A stretch of DNA of 64,000 nucleotides from contig CP154954.1 in NCBI GenBank assembly GCA_039621445.1, positions 53,479,361 to 53,543,360 on the forward strand, given 5' to 3'. The translations under genes and the position numbers were made by a program. This DNA is from Euglena gracilis. Lineage: Eukaryota; Euglenida; Euglenophyceae; Euglenales. Shown one piece after another: positions 1-15,000 of this stretch; positions within the stretch are counted from its first letter, which is position 1, and every line of letters begins with the position of its first letter. The notes under the pieces are model-generated. The model was not told the origin of the DNA. It saw only the letters and a program-made list of their open reading frames with translations, and did no database searches.

Positions 1-3000
1 GGGTTAGGTCGACTTGCACCCGAGAAGGTGTTGGCAGATAAAACGGGTTTATTTTGTTAATGAAAGGGGTAGGGTTAGGTCGACTTGCACCCGAGAAGGG
101 GTTGGCAGATAAAACGGGTTTATTTTGTTAATGAAAGGGATAGGGTTAGGTCGACTTGCACCCGAGAAGGGGTTGGCAGATAAAACGGGTTTATTTTGTT
201 AATGAAAGGGATAGGGTTAGGTCGACTTGCACCCGAGAAGGGGTTGGCAGATAAAAGGGGTTTATTTGTTCATGAAAGGGATAGGGTTAGGTCGACTTGC
301 ACCCGAGAAGGTGTTGGCAGATAAAAGCGGTTGGCAGATAAAACGGGTTTATTTTGTAAATGAAAGGGATAGGGTTAGGTCGATTTGCACCCGAAAAGGG
401 GTTGGCAGATAAAAGGTGTTGGCAGATAAAGGGGGTTTATTTTGTTAATGAAAGGGATAGGGTTAGGTCGATTTGCACCCGAAAAGGGGTTGGCGGATAA
501 AAGGGGTTTGTTTTGTTAATGAAAGGGATAGGGTTAGGTCGACTTGCTCCCGAAAAGGAGTTGGCAGATAAAAGGTGTTGGCAGATAAAACGGGTTTATT
601 TTGTTAATGAAAGGGGTAGGGTTAGGTCGACTTGCACCCGAGAAGGGGTTGGGGATAAAGGGGGTTTATTTTGTTAATGAAAGGGATAGGGTTAGGTCGA
701 CTTGCACCCGAGAAGGGGTTGGCAGATAAAACGGGTTTATTTTGTTAATGAAAGGGATAGGGTTAGGTCGACTTGCACCCGAGAAGGTGTTGGCAGATAA
801 AACGGGTTTATTTTGTTAATGAAAGGGATAGGGTTAGGTCGATTTGCACCCGAGAAGGGATTGGCAGATAAAAGGGGTATATTTTGTTAATGAAAGGGAT
901 AGGGTTAGGTCGACTTGCACCCGAGAAGGTGTTGTCAGATAAAACGGGTTTATTTTGTTAATGAAAGGGATAGGGTTAGGTCGACTTGCACCCGAGAAGG
1001 TGTTGGCAGATAAAAGGGGTTTATTTTGTTAATGAAAGGGATAGGGTTAGGTCGACTTGCACCCGAGAAGGGATTGGCAGATAAAAGGGGTTTATTTTGT
1101 TAATGAAAGGGATAGGGTTAGGTCGATTTGCACCCGAGAAGGGATTGGCAGATAAAAGGGGTTTATTTTGTTAATGAAAGGGGTAGGGTTAGGTCGATTT
1201 GCACCCGAGAAGGGGTTGGCAGATAAAACGGGTTTATTTTGTTAATGAAAGGGGTAGGGTTAGGTCGACTTGCACCCGAGAAGGGGTTGGGAGATAAAAG
1301 GGGTTTATTTTGTTAATGAAAGGGATAGGGTTAGGTCGACTTGCACCCGAGAAGGGGTTGGCAGATAAAACGGGTTTATTTTGTTAATGAAAGGGGTAGG
1401 GTTAGGTCGACTTGCACCCGAGAAGGGGTTGGGGATAAAAGGGGTTTATTTTGTTAATGAAAGGGATAGGGTTAGGTCGACTTGCACCCGAGAAGGGATT
1501 GGCAGATAAAAGGGGTTTATTTTGTTAATGAAAGGGATAGGGTTAGGTCGACTTGCACCCGAGAAGGTGTTGGCAGATAAAACGGGTTTATTTTGTTAAT
1601 GAAAGGGATAGGGTTAGGTCGACTTGCACCCGAGAAGGGATTGGCAGATAAAAGGGGTTTATTTTGTTAATGAAAGGGATAGGGTTAGGTCGACTTGCAC
1701 CCGAGAAGGGGTTGGCAGATAAAACGGGTTTATTTTGTTAATGAAAGGGATAGGGTTAGGTCGACTTGCACCCGAAAAGGGGTTGGCAGATAAAACGGGT
1801 TTATTTTGTTAATGAAAGGGATAGGGTTAGGTCGATTTGCACCCGAGAAGGGATTGGCAGATAAAAGGGGTTTATTTTGTTAATGAAAGGGGTAGGGTTA
1901 GGTCGACTTGCACCCGAGAAGGTGTTGGCAGATAAAACGGGTTTATTTTGTTAATGAAAGGGGTAGGGTTAGGTCGACTTGCACCCGAGAAGGGATTGGC
2001 AGATAAAAGGGGTTTATTTTGTTAATGAAAGGGATAGGGTTAGGTCGACTTGCACCCGAGAAGGGATTGGCAGATAAAAGGGGTTTATTTTGTTAATGAA
2101 AGGGGTAGGGTTAGGTCGACTTGCACCCGAGAAGGTGTTGGCAGATAAAACGGGTTTATTTTGTTAATGAAAGGGGTAGGGTTAGGTCGACTTGCACCCG
2201 AGATGGGGTTGGCAGATAAAACGGGTTTATTTTGTTAATGAAAGGGATAGGGTTAGGTCGACTTGCACCCGAGAAGGGGTTGGCAGATAAAAGGGGTTTA
2301 TTTGTTCATGAAAGGGATAGGGTTAGGTCGACTTGCACCCGAAAAGGGGTTGGCAGATAAAACGGGTTTATTTTGTAAATGAAAGGGATAGGGTTAGGTC
2401 GATTTGCACCCGAAAAGGGGTTGGCAGATAAAAGGTGTTGGCAGATAAAGGGGGTTTATTTTGTTAATGAAAGGGATAGGGTTAGGTCGATTTGCACCCG
2501 AAAAGGGGTTGGCGGATAAAAGGGGTTTGTTTTGTTAATGAAAGGGATAGGGTTAGGTCGACTTGCACCCGAGAAGGGGTTGGCGGATATAGGGGGTTTA
2601 TTTTGTTAATGAAAGGGATAGGGTTAGGTCGACTTGCTCCCGAAAAGGAGTTGGCAGATAAAAGGTGTTGGCAGAAAAAACGGGTTTATTTTGTTAATGA
2701 AAGGGATAGGGTTAGGTCGACTTGCACCCGAGAAGGGGTTGGCAGATAAAGGGGGTTTATTTTGTTAATGAAAGGGATAGGGTTAGGTCGACTTGCACCC
2801 GAGAAGGGGTTGGCAGATAAAACGGGTTTATTTTGTTAATGAAAGGGGTAGGGTTAGGTCGATTTGCACCCGAGAAGGGATTGGCAGATAAAAGGGGTTT
2901 GTTGATTTTGTGAAAGGGATAGGGTTAGGTCGACTTGCACCCGAGAAGGTGTTGGCAGATAAAACGGGTTTATTTTGTTAATGAAAGGGATAGGGTTAGG

Positions 3001-6000
3001 TCGACTTGCACCCGAGAAGGGATTGGCAGATAAAAGGGGTTTATTTTGTTAATGAAAGGGATAGGGTTAGGTCGACTTGCACCCGAGAAGGGGTTGGCAG
3101 ATAAAACGGGTTTATTTTGTTAATGAAAGGGATAGGGTTAGGTCGACTTGCACCCGAGAAGGGATTGGCAGATAAAACGGGTTTATTTTGTAAATGAAAG
3201 GGATAGGGTTAGGTCGACTTGCACCCGAGAAGGGGTTGGCAGATAAAAGGGGTTTATTTGGTTAATGAAAGGGGTAGGGTTAGGTCGACTTGCACCCGAG
3301 AAGGGGTTGGCAGATAAAACGGGTTTATTTTGTTAATGAAAGGGGTAGGGTTAGGTCGACTTGCACCCGAGAAGGGGTTGGCAGATAAAACGGGTTTATT
3401 TTGTTAATGAAAGGGATAGGGTTAGGTCGACTTGCACCCGAGAAGGGGTTGGCAGATAAAAGGGGTTGGAGTTTGTTAATGAAAGGGATAGGGTTAGGTC
3501 GACTTGCACTTGAGAAGGGGTTGGCAGATAAAAATTTATTGTTAATCAAAGAGATAGGGTTAGTTCGACTTGCACCCGAAAAGGGGTTGGCAGATAAAAG
3601 GTGTTGGCAGATAAAGGGGGTTTATTTTGTTAATGAAAGGGATAGGGTTAGGTCGACTTGCACCCGAGAAGGGGTTGGCGGATAAAAGGGGTTTGTTTTG
3701 TTAATGAAAGGGATAGGGTTAGGTCGACTTGCTCCCGAAAAGGAGTTGGCAGATAAAAGGTGTTGGCAGAAAAAACGGGTTTATTTTGTTAATGAAAGGG
3801 ATAGGGTTAGGTCGACTTGCACCCGAGAAGGGGTTGGCAGATAAAAGGGGGTTTATTTTGTTAATGAAAGGGATAGGGTTAGGTCGACTTGCACCCGAGA
3901 AGGGGTTGGCAGATAAAACGGGTTTATTTTGTTAATGAAAGGGATAGGGTTAGGTCGACTTGCACCCGAGAAGGGGTTGGGGATAAAGGGGGTTTATTTT
4001 GTTAATGAAAGGGATAGGGTTAGGTCGACTTGCACCCGAGAAGGGGTTGGCAGATAAAACGGGTTTATTTTGTTAATGAAAGGGATAGGGTTAGGTCGAC
4101 TTGCACCCGAGAAGGGGTTGGCAGATAAAAGGGGTTTATTTTGTTAATGAAAGGGATAGGGTTAGGTCGACTTGCACCCGAGAAGGGGTTGGCAGATAAA
4201 AGGGGTTTATTTTGTTAATGAAAGGGATAGGGTTAGGTCGACTTGCACCCGAGAAGGGGTTGGCAGATAAAAGGGGTTGGCAGATAAAACGGGTTTATTT
4301 TGTTAATGAAAGGGATAGGGTTAGGTCGACTTGCACCCGAAAAGGGGTTGGCAGATAAAAGGGGTTTATTCATGGGGTTTATTTGTTCATGAAAGGGATA
4401 GGGTTAGGTCGACTTGCACCCGAGAAGGTGTTGGCAGATAAAAGGGGTTTATTTTGTTAATGAAAGGGATAGGGTTAGGTCGACTTGCACCCGAGAAGGG
4501 GTTGGCAGATAAAACGGGTTTATTTTGTTAATGAAAGGGATACGGTTAGGTCGACTTGCACCCGAGAAGGGGTTGGCAGATAAAAGGGGTTGGCAGATGA
4601 AACGGGTTTATTTTGTTCATGAAAGGGATAGGGTTAGGTCGACTTGCACCCGAGAAGGTGTTGGCAGATAAAAGCGGTTGGCAGATAAAACGGGTTTATT
4701 TTGTAAATGAAAGGGATAGGGTTAGGTCGATTTGCACCCGAAAAGGGGTTGGCAGATAAAAGGTGTTGGCAGATAAAGGGGGTTTATTTTGTTAATGAAA
4801 GGGATAGGGTTAGGTCGATTTGCACCCGAAAAGGGGTTGGCGGATAAAAGGGGTTTGTTTTGTTAATGAAAGGGATAGGGTTAGGTCGATTTGCACCCGA
4901 GAAGGGGTTGGCGGATAAAGGGGGTTTATTTTGTTAATGAAAGGGATAGGGTTAGGTCGACTTGCTCCCGAAAAGGAGTTGGCAGATAAAAGGTGTTGGC
5001 AGAAAAAACGGGTTTTTTTTGTTAATGAAAGGGATAGGGTTAGGTCGACTTGCACCCGAGAAGGGGTTGGCAGATAAAACGGGTTTATTTTGTTAATGAA
5101 AGGGATAGGGTTAGGTCGACTTGCACCCGAGAAGGGGTTGGCAGATAAAACGGGTTTATTTTGTTAATGAAAGGGATAGGGTTAGGTCGACTTGCACCCG
5201 AGAAGGGGTTGGCAGATAAAACGGGTTTTATGTTGTTAATGAAAGGGATAGGGTTAGGTCGACTTGCACCCGAGAAGGGGTTGGCAGATAAAACGGGTTT
5301 ATTTTGTTAATGAAAGGGATAGGGTTAGGTCGACTTGCACCCGAGAAGGGGTTGGCAGATAAAACGGGTTTATTTTGTTAATGAAAGGGATAGGGTTAGG
5401 TCGACTTGCACCCGAGAAGGGGTTGGCAGATAAAAGGGGTTGGCAGATGAAACGGGTTTATTTTGTTAATGAAAGGGATAGGGTTAGGTCGATTTGCACC
5501 CGAAAAGGGGTTCGCGGATAAAAGGGGTTTATTCATGGGGTTTATTTATTCATGAAAGGGATAGGGTTAGGTCGATTTGCACCCGAGAAGGTGTTGGCAG
5601 ATAAAAGGAGTTTATTTTGTTATTGAAAGGGATAGGGTTAGGTCGACTTGCACCCGAGAAGGGGTTGGCAGATAAAACGGGTTTATTTTGTTAATGAAAG
5701 GGATAGGGTTAGGTCGACTTGCACCCGAGAAGGGGTTGGCAGATAAAGGGGGTTTATTTTGTTAATGAAAGGATAGGGTTAGGTCGACTTGCACCCGAGA
5801 AGGGGTTGGCAGATAAAACGGGTTTATTTTGTTAATGAAAGGGGTAGGGTTAGGTCGACTTGCACCCGAGAAGGGGTTGGGGATAAAGGGGGTTTATTTT
5901 GTTAATGAAAGGGATAGGGTTAGGTCGACTTGCACCCGAGAAGGGGTTGGCAGATAAAACGGGTTTATTTTGTTAATGAAAGGGATAGGGTTAGGTCGAC

Positions 6001-9000
6001 TTGCACCCGAGAAGGGGTTGGCAGATAAAAGGGGTTGGCAGATGAAACGGGTTTATTTTGTTCATGAAAGGGATAGGGTTAGGTCGACTTGCACCCGAGA
6101 AGGTGTTGGCAGATAAAAGCGGTTGGCAGATAAAACGGGTTTATTTTGTAAATGAAAGGGATAGGGTTAGGTCGATTTGCACCCGAAAAGGGGTTGGCAG
6201 ATAAAAGGTGTTGGCAGATAAAGGGGGTTTATTTTGTTAATGAAAGGGATAGGGTTAGGTCGATTTGCACCCGAAAAGGGGTTGGCGGATAAAAGGGGTT
6301 TGTTTTGTTAATGAAAGGGATAGGGTTAGGTCGATTTGCACCCGAGAAGGGGTTGGCGGATAAAGGGGGTTTATTTTGTTAATGAAAGGGATAGGGTTAG
6401 GTCGACTTGCTCCCGAAAAGGAGTTGGCAGATAAAAGGTGTTGGCAGAAAAAAACGGGTTTATTTTGTTAATGAAAGGGATAGGGTTAGGTCGACTTGCA
6501 CCCGAGAAGGGATTGGCAGATAAACGGGTTTATTTTGTTAATGAAAGGGATAGGGTTAGGTCGACTTGCACCCGAGAAGGGGTTGGCAGATAAAACGGGT
6601 TTATTTTGTTAATGAAAGGGATAGGGTTAGGTCGACTTGCACCCGAGAAGGGATTGGCAGATAAAAGGGGTTTATTTTGTTAATGAAAGGGATAGGGTTA
6701 GGTCGACTTGCACCCGAGAAGGGATTGGCAGATAAAAGGGGTTTATTTTGTTAATGAAAGGGGTAGGGTTAGGTCGACTTGCACCCGAGAAGGTGTTGGC
6801 AGATAAAACGGGTTTATTTTGTTAATGAAAGGGATAGGGTTAGGTCGACTTGCACCCGAGAAGGGGTTGGCAGATAAAACGGGTTTATTTTGTTAATGAA
6901 AGGGATAGGGTTAGGTCGACTTGCACCCGAGAAGGGGTTGGCAGATAAAAGGGGTTGGCAGATGAAACGGGTTTATTTTGTTAATGAAAGGGATAGGGTT
7001 AGGTCGATTTGCACCCGAAAAGGGGTTCGCGGATAAAAGGGGTTTATTCATGGGGTTTATTTATTCATGAAAGGGATAGGGTTAGGTCGATTTGCACCCG
7101 AGAAGGTGTTGGCAGATAAAAGGAGTTTATTTTGTTATTGAAAGGGATAGGGTTAGGTCGACTTGCACCCGAGAAGGGGTTGGCAGATAAAACGGGTTTA
7201 TTTTGTTAATGAAAGGGATAGGGTTAGGTCGACTTGCACCCGAGAAGGGGTTGGCAGATAAAGGGGGTTTATTTTGTTAATGAAAGGATAGGGTTAGGTC
7301 GACTTGCACCCGAGAAGGGGTTGGCAGATAAAACGGGTTTATTTTGTTAATGAAAGGGGTAGGGTTAGGTCGACTTGCACCCGAGAAGGGGTTGGGGATA
7401 AAGGGGGTTTATTTTGTTAATGAAAGGGATAGGGTTAGGTCGACTTGCACCCGAGAAGGGGTTGGCAGATAAAACGGGTTTATTTTGTTAATGAAAGGGA
7501 TAGGGTTAGGTCGACTTGCACCCGAGAAGGGATTGGCAGATAAAAGGGGTTTATTTTGTTAATGAAAGGGATAGGGTTAGGTCGACTTGCACCCGAGAAG
7601 GTGTTGGCAGATAAAACGGGTTTATTTTGTTAAAGAAAGGGATAGGGTTAGGTCGATTTGCACCCGAAAAGGGGTTGGCAGATAAAACGGGTTTATTTTG
7701 TTAATGAAAGGGATAGGGTTAGGTCGACTTGCACCCGAGAAGGGATTGGCAGATAAAAGGGGTTTATTTTGTTAATGAAAGGGATAGGGTTAGGTCGACT
7801 TGCACCCGAGAAGGGATTGGCAGATAAAAGGGGTTTATTTTGTTAATGAAAGGGGTAGGGTTAGGTCGACTTGCACCCGAGAAGGTGTTGGCAGATAAAA
7901 TCGGTTTATTTTGTTAATGAAACGGGTAGGGTTAGGTCGATTTGCACCCGAGAAGGGGTTGGCAGATAAAAGGGGTTGGCAGATGAAACGGGTTTATTTT
8001 GTTAATGAAAGGGATAGGGTTAGGTCGACTTGCACCCGAAAAGGGGTTGGCAGATAAAAGGGGTTTATTCATGGGGTTTATTTGTTCATGAAAGGGATAG
8101 GGTTAGGTCGACTTGCACCCGAGAAGGTGTTGGCAGATAAAAGGGGTTTATTTTGTTAATGAAAGGGATAGGGTTAGGTCGACTTGCACCCGAGAAGGGG
8201 TTGGCAGATAAAACGGGTTTATTTTGTTAATGAAAGGGATAGGGTTAGGTCGACTTGCACCCGAGAAGGGGTTGGCAGATAAAAGGGGTTGGCAGATGAA
8301 ACGGGTTTATTTTGTTAATGAAAGGGATAGGGTTAGGTCGACTTGCACCCGAAAAGGGGTTGGCGGATAAAAGGGGTTTATTTGTTCATGAAAGGGATAG
8401 GGTTAGGTCGACTTGCACCCGAGAAGGGGTTGGCAGATAAAACGGGTTTATTTTGTTAATGAAAGGGATAGGGTTAGGTCGACTTGCACCCGAGAAGGGG
8501 TTGGCAGATAAAAGGGGTTGGCAGATGAAACGGGTTTATTTTGTAAATGAAAGGGATAGGGTTAGGTCGATTTGCACCCGAAAAGGGGTTGGCAGATAAA
8601 AGGTGTTGGCAGATAAAGGGGGTTTATTTTGTTAATGAAAGGGATAGGGTTAGGTCGATTTGCATCCGAAAAGGGGTTGGCGGATAAAAGGGGTTTGTTT
8701 TGTTAATGAAAGGGATAGGGTTAGGTCGATTTGCACCCGAGAAGGGGTTGGCGGATAAAGGGGGTTTATTTTGTTAATGAAAGGGATAGGGTTAGGTCGA
8801 CTTGCTCCCGAAAAGGAGTTGGCAGATAAAATGGGTTTATTTTGTTAATGAAAGGGATAGGGTTAGGTCGACTTGCACCCGAGAAGGGGTTGGCAGATAA
8901 AACGGGTTTATTTTGTTAATGAAAGGGATAGGGTTAGGTCGACTTGCACCCGAGAAGGGGTTGGCAGATAAAATGGGTTTATTTTGTTAATGAAAGGGAT

Positions 9001-12000
9001 AGGGTTAGGTCGACTTGCACCCGAAAAGGGGTTGGCAGATAAAAGGGGTTTATTTTGTTAATGAAAGGGATAGGGTTAGGTCGACTTGCACCCGAGAAGG
9101 GATTGGCAGATAAAAGGGGTTTATTTTGTTAATGAAAGGGATAGGGTTAGGTCGACTTGCACCCGAGAAGGTGTTGGCAGATAAAACGGGTTTATTTTGT
9201 TAATGAAAGGGATAGGGTTAGGTCGACTTGCACCCGAGAAGGGGTTGGCAGATAAAAGGGGTTTATTTTGTTAATGAAAGGGATAGGGTTAGGTCGACTT
9301 GCACCCGAGAAGGGGTTGGCAGATAAAAGGGGTTGGCAGATGAAACGGGTTTATTTTGTTAATGAAAGGGATAGGGTTAGGTCGATTTGCACCCGAAAAG
9401 GGGTTCGCGGATAAAAGTGGTTTATTCATGGGGTTTATTTGTTCATGAAAGGGATAGGGTTAGGTCGACTTGCACCCGAGAAGGTGTTGGCAGATAAAAC
9501 GGGTTTATTTTGTTAATGAAAGGGATAGGGTTAGGTCGACTTGCACCCGAGAAGGGGTTGGCAGATAAAACGGGTTTATTTTGTTAATGAAAGGGATAGG
9601 GTTAGGTCGATTTGCACCCGAGAAGGGATTGGCAGATAAAAGGGGTTTATTTTGTTAATGAAAGGGGTAGGGTTAGGTCGATTTGCACCCGAGAAGGTGT
9701 TGGCAGATAAAACGGGTTTATTTTGTTAATGAAAGGGATAGGGTTAGGTCGACTTGCACCCGAGAAGGGGTTGGCAGATAAAACGGGTTTATTTTGTTAA
9801 TGAAAGGGATAGGGTTAGGTCGACTTGCACCCGAGAAGGTGTTGGCAGATAAAAGCGGTTGGCAGATGAAACGGGTTTATTTTGTAAATGAAAGGGATAG
9901 GGTTAGGTCGATTTGCACCCGAAAAGGGGTTGGCAGATAAAAGGTGTTGGCAGATAAAGGGGGTTTATTTTGTTAATGAAAGGGATAGGGTTAGGTCGAT
10001 TTGCACCCGAAAAGGGGTTGGCGGATAAAAGGGGTTTATTTTGTTAATGAAAGGGATAGGGTTAGGTCGACTTGCACCCGAGAAGGGGTTGGCAGATAAA
10101 AGGGGTTTATTTTGTTAATGAAAGGGATAGGGTTAGGTCGACTTGCTCCCGAAAAGGAGTTGGCAGATAAAAGGTGTTGGCAGAAAAAACGGGTTTATTT
10201 TGTTAATGAAAGGGATAGGGTTAGGTCGACTAGCACCCGAGAACGGGTTGGCAGATAAAACGGGTTTATTTTGTTAATGAAAGGGATAGGGTTAGGTCGA
10301 CTTGCACCCGAGAAGGGGTTGGCAGATAAAACGGGTTTATTTTGTTAATGAAAGGGATAGGGTTAGGTCGACTTGCACCCGAGAAGGGGTTGGCAGATAA
10401 AAGGGGTTTATTTTGTTAATGAAAGGGATAGGGTTAGGTCGACTTGCACCCGAGAAGGGATTGGCAGATAAAAGGGGTTTATTTTGTTAATGAAAGGGGT
10501 AGGGTTAGGTCGACTTGCACCCGAGAAGGGGTTGGCAGATAAAACGGGTTTATTTTGTTAATGAAAGGGATAGGGTTAGGTCGAATTGCACCCGAGAAGG
10601 GGTTGGCAGATAAAACGGGTTTATTTTGTTAATGAAAGGGATAGGGTTAGGTCGACTTGCACCCGAGAAGGGGTTGGCAGATAAAAGGGGTTGGCAGATG
10701 AAACGGGTTTATTTTGTTAATGAAAGGGATAGGGTTAGGTCGATTTGCACCCGAAAAGGGGTTGGCGGATAAAAGGGGTTTATTCATGGGGTTTATTTGT
10801 TCATGAAAGGGATAGGGTTAGGTCGACTTGCACCCGAGAAGGTGTTGGCAGATAAAAGGGGTTTATTTTGTTAATGAAAGGGATAGGGTTAGGTCGACTT
10901 GCACCCGAGAAGGGGTTGGCAGATAAAACGGGTTTATTTTGTTAATGAAAGCGAGGGTGTTAGGTCGACTTGCACCCGAGAAGGGGTTGGCAGATAAAAC
11001 GGGTTTATTTTGTTAATGAAAGGGATAGGGTTAGGTCGACTTGCACCCGAGAAGGGGTTGGCAGATAAAACGGGTTTATTTTGTTAATGAAAGGGATAGG
11101 GTTAGGTCGACTTGCACCCGAGAAGGGATTGGCAGATAAAAGGGGTTTATTTTGTTAATGAAAGGGGTAGGGTTAGGTCGATTTGCACCCGAGAAGGTGT
11201 TGGCAGATAAAACGGGTTTATTTTGTTAATGAAAGGGATAGGGTTAGGTCGACTTGCACCCGAGGAGGGGTTGATAAAACGGGTTTATTTTGTTAATGAA
11301 AGGGATAGGGTTAGGTCGACTTGCACCCGAGAAGGGGTTGGCAGATAAAACGGGTTTATTTTGTTAATGAAAGGGATAGGGTTAGGTCGATTTGCACCCG
11401 AAAAGGGGTTGGCGGATAAAAGGGGTTTATTTGTTCATGAAAGGGATAGGGTTAGGTCGACTTGCACCCGAGAAGGGGTTGGCAGATAAAACGGGTTTAT
11501 TTTGTTAATGAAAGGGATAGGGTTAGGTCGATTTGCACCCGAAAAGGGGTTGGCGGATAAAAGGGGTTTGTTTTGTTAATGAAAGGGATAGGGTTAGGTC
11601 GATTTGCACCCGAGAAGGGGTTGGCGGATAAAGGGGGTTTATTTTGTTAATGAAAGGGATAGGGTTAGGTCGATTTGCTCCCGAAAAGGAGTTGGCAGAT
11701 AAAAGGTGTTGGCAGAAAAAACGGGTTTATTTTGTTAATGAAAGGGATAGGGTTAGGTCGACTAGCACCCGAGAACGGGTTGGCAGATAAAACGGGTTTA
11801 TTTTGTTAATGAAAGGGATAGGGTTAGGTCGACTTGCACCCGAGAAGGGGTTGGCAGATAAAACGGGTTTATTTTGTTAATGAAAGGGATAGGGTTAGGT
11901 CGACTTGCACCCGAGAAGGGATTGGCAGATAAAAGGGGTTTATTTTGTTAATGAAAGGGATAGGGTTAGGTCGACTTGCACCCGAGAAGGGATTGGCAGA

Positions 12001-15000
12001 TAAAAGGGGTTTATTTTGTTAATGAAAGGGGTAGGGTTAGGTCGACTTGCACCCGAGAAGGTGTTGGCAGATAAAACGGGTTTATTTTGTTAATGAAAGG
12101 GATAGGGTTAGGTCGAATTGCACCCGAGAAGGGGTTGGCAGATAAAACGGGTTTATTTTGTTAATGAAAGGGATAGGGTTAGGTCGACTTGCACCCGAGA
12201 AGGGGTTGGCAGATAAAAGGGGTTGGCAGATGAAACGGGTTTATTTTGTTAATGAAAGGGATAGGGTTAGGTCGATTTGCACCCGAAAAGGGGTTGGCGG
12301 ATAAAAGGGGTTTATTCATGGGGTTTATTTGTTCATGAAAGGGATAGGGTTAGGTCGACTTGCACCCGAGAAGGTGTTGGCAGATAAAAGGGGTTTATTT
12401 TGTTAATGAAAGGGATAGGGTTAGGTCGACTTGCACCCGAGAAGGGGTTGGCAGATAAAACGGGTTTATTTTGTTAATGAAAAGGGGTAGGGTTAGGTCG
12501 ACTTGCACCCGAGAAGGGGTTGGCAGATAAAACGGGTTTATTTTGTTAATGAAAGGGATAGGGTTAGGTCGACTTGCACCCGAGAAGGGGTTGGCAGATA
12601 AAACGGGTTTATTTTGTTAATGAAAGGGATAGGGTTAGGTCGACTTGCACCCGAGAAGGGATTGGCAGATAAAAGGGGTTTATTTTGTTAATGAAAGGGG
12701 TAGGGTTAGGTCGATTTGCACCCGAGAAGGTGTTGGCAGATAAAACGGGTTTATTTTGTTAATGAAAGGGATAGGGTTAGGTCGACTTGCACCCGAGGAG
12801 GGGTTGGCAGATAAAAGGGGTTGGCAGATAAAACGGTTTTATTTTGTTAATGAAAGGGATAGGGTTAGGTCGACTTGCACCCGAAAAGGGGTTGGCGGAT
12901 AAAAGGGGTTTATTTTGTTAATGAAAGGGATAGGGTTAGGTCGACTTGCACCCGAGAAGGGGTTGGCAGATAAAAGGGGTTGGCAGATGAAACGGGTTTA
13001 TTTTGTTAATGAAAGGGATAGGGTTAGGTCGATTTGCACCCGAAAAGGGGTTGGCGGATAAAAGGGGTTTATTCATGGGGTTTATTTGTTCATGAAAGGG
13101 ATAGGGTTAGGTCGACTTGCACCCGAGAAGGGGTTGGCAGATAAAAGGGGTTTATTTTGTTAATGAAAGGGATAGGGTTAGGTCGACTTGCACCCGAGAA
13201 GGGGTTGGCAGATAAAACGGGTTTATTTTGTTAATGAAAAGGGGTAGGGTTAGGTCGACTTGCACCCGAGAAGGGGTTGGCAGATAAAACGGGTTTATTT
13301 TGTTAATGAAAGGGATAGGGTTAGGTCGACTTGCACCCGAGAAGGGGTTGGCAGATAAAACGGGTTTATTTTGTTAATGAAAGGGATAGGGTTAGGTCGA
13401 CTTGCACCCGAGAAGGGATTGGCAGATAAAAGGGGTTTATTTTGTTAATGAAAGGGGTAGGGTTAGGTCGATTTGCACCCGAGAAGGTGTTGGCAGATAA
13501 AACGGGTTTATTTTGTTAATGAAAGGGATAGGGTTAGGTCGACTTGCACCCGAGGAGGGGTTGATAAAACGGGTTTATTTTGTTAATGAAAGGGATAGGG
13601 TTAGGTCGACTTGCACCCGAGAAGGGGTTGGCAGATAAAACGGGTTTATTTTGTTAATGAAAGGGATAGGGTTAGGTCGATTTGCACCCGAAAAGGGGTT
13701 GGCGGATAAAAGGGGTTTATTTGTTCATGAAAGGGATAGGGTTAGGTCGACTTGCAAACGAGGGTGGGTTGATAAAACGGGTTTATTTTGTTAATGAAAG
13801 GGATAGGGTTAGGTCGATTTGCACCCGAAAAGGGGTTGGCGGATAAAAGGGGTTTGTTTTGTTAATGAAAGGGATAGGGGTAGGTCGATTTGCACCCGAG
13901 AAGGGGTTGGCGGATAAAGGGGGTTTATTTTGTTAATGAAAGGGATAGGGTTAGGTCGACTTGCACCCGAGAAGGGGTTGGCAGATAAAAGGGTTTATTT
14001 TGTTAATGAAAGGGATAGGGTTAGGTCGACTTGCACCCGAGAAGGGGTTGGCAGATAAAACGGGTTTATTTTGTTAATGAAAGGGATAGGGTTAGGTCGA
14101 CTTGCACCCGAGAAGGGGTTGGCAGATAAAACGGGTTTATTTTGTTAATGAAAGGGATAGGGTTAGGTCGACTTGCACCCGAGAAGGGATTGGCAGATAA
14201 AAGGGGTTTATTTTGTTAATGAAAGGGATAGGGTTAGGTCGACTTGCACCCGAGAAGGTGTTGGCAGATAAAAGGGGTTTATTTTGTTAATGAAAGGGAT
14301 AGGGTTAGGTCGACTTGCACCCGAGAAGGGGTTGGCAGATAAAAGGGGTTTATTTTGTTAATGAAAGGGATAGGGTTAGGTCGACTTGCACCCGAGAAGG
14401 GGTTGGCAGATAAAAGGGGTTTATTTTGTTAATGAAAGGGATAGGGTTAGGTCGACTTGCACCCGAGAAGGGGTTGGCAGATAAAAGGGGTTGGCAGATG
14501 AAACGGGTTTATTTTGTTAATGAAAGGGATAGGGTTAGGTCGACTTGCACCCGAGAAGGGGTTGGCGGATAAAAGGGGTTTATTTTGTTAATGAAAGGGA
14601 TAGGGTTAGGTCGACTTGCACCCGAGAAGGTGTTGGCAGATAAAAGGGGTTTATTTTGTTAATGAAAGGGATAGGGTTAGGTCGACTTGCACCCGAGAAG
14701 GGGTTGGCAGATAAAACGGGTTTATTTTGTTAATGAAAAGGGGTAGGGTTAGGTCGACTTGCACCCGAGAAGGGGTTGGCAGATAAAAGGGGTTTATTTG
14801 TTTAATGAAAGGGATAGGGTTAGGTCGACTTGCACCCGAGAAGGGGTTGGCAGATAAAACGGGTTTATTTTGTTAATGAAAGGGATAGGGTTAGGTCGAC
14901 TTGCACCCGAGAAGGGGTTGGCAGATAAAAAGGGTTTGTTTTGTTAATGAAAGGGATAGGGTTAGGTCGACTTGCACTTGGCAGATAAAAAGGGGTTGGC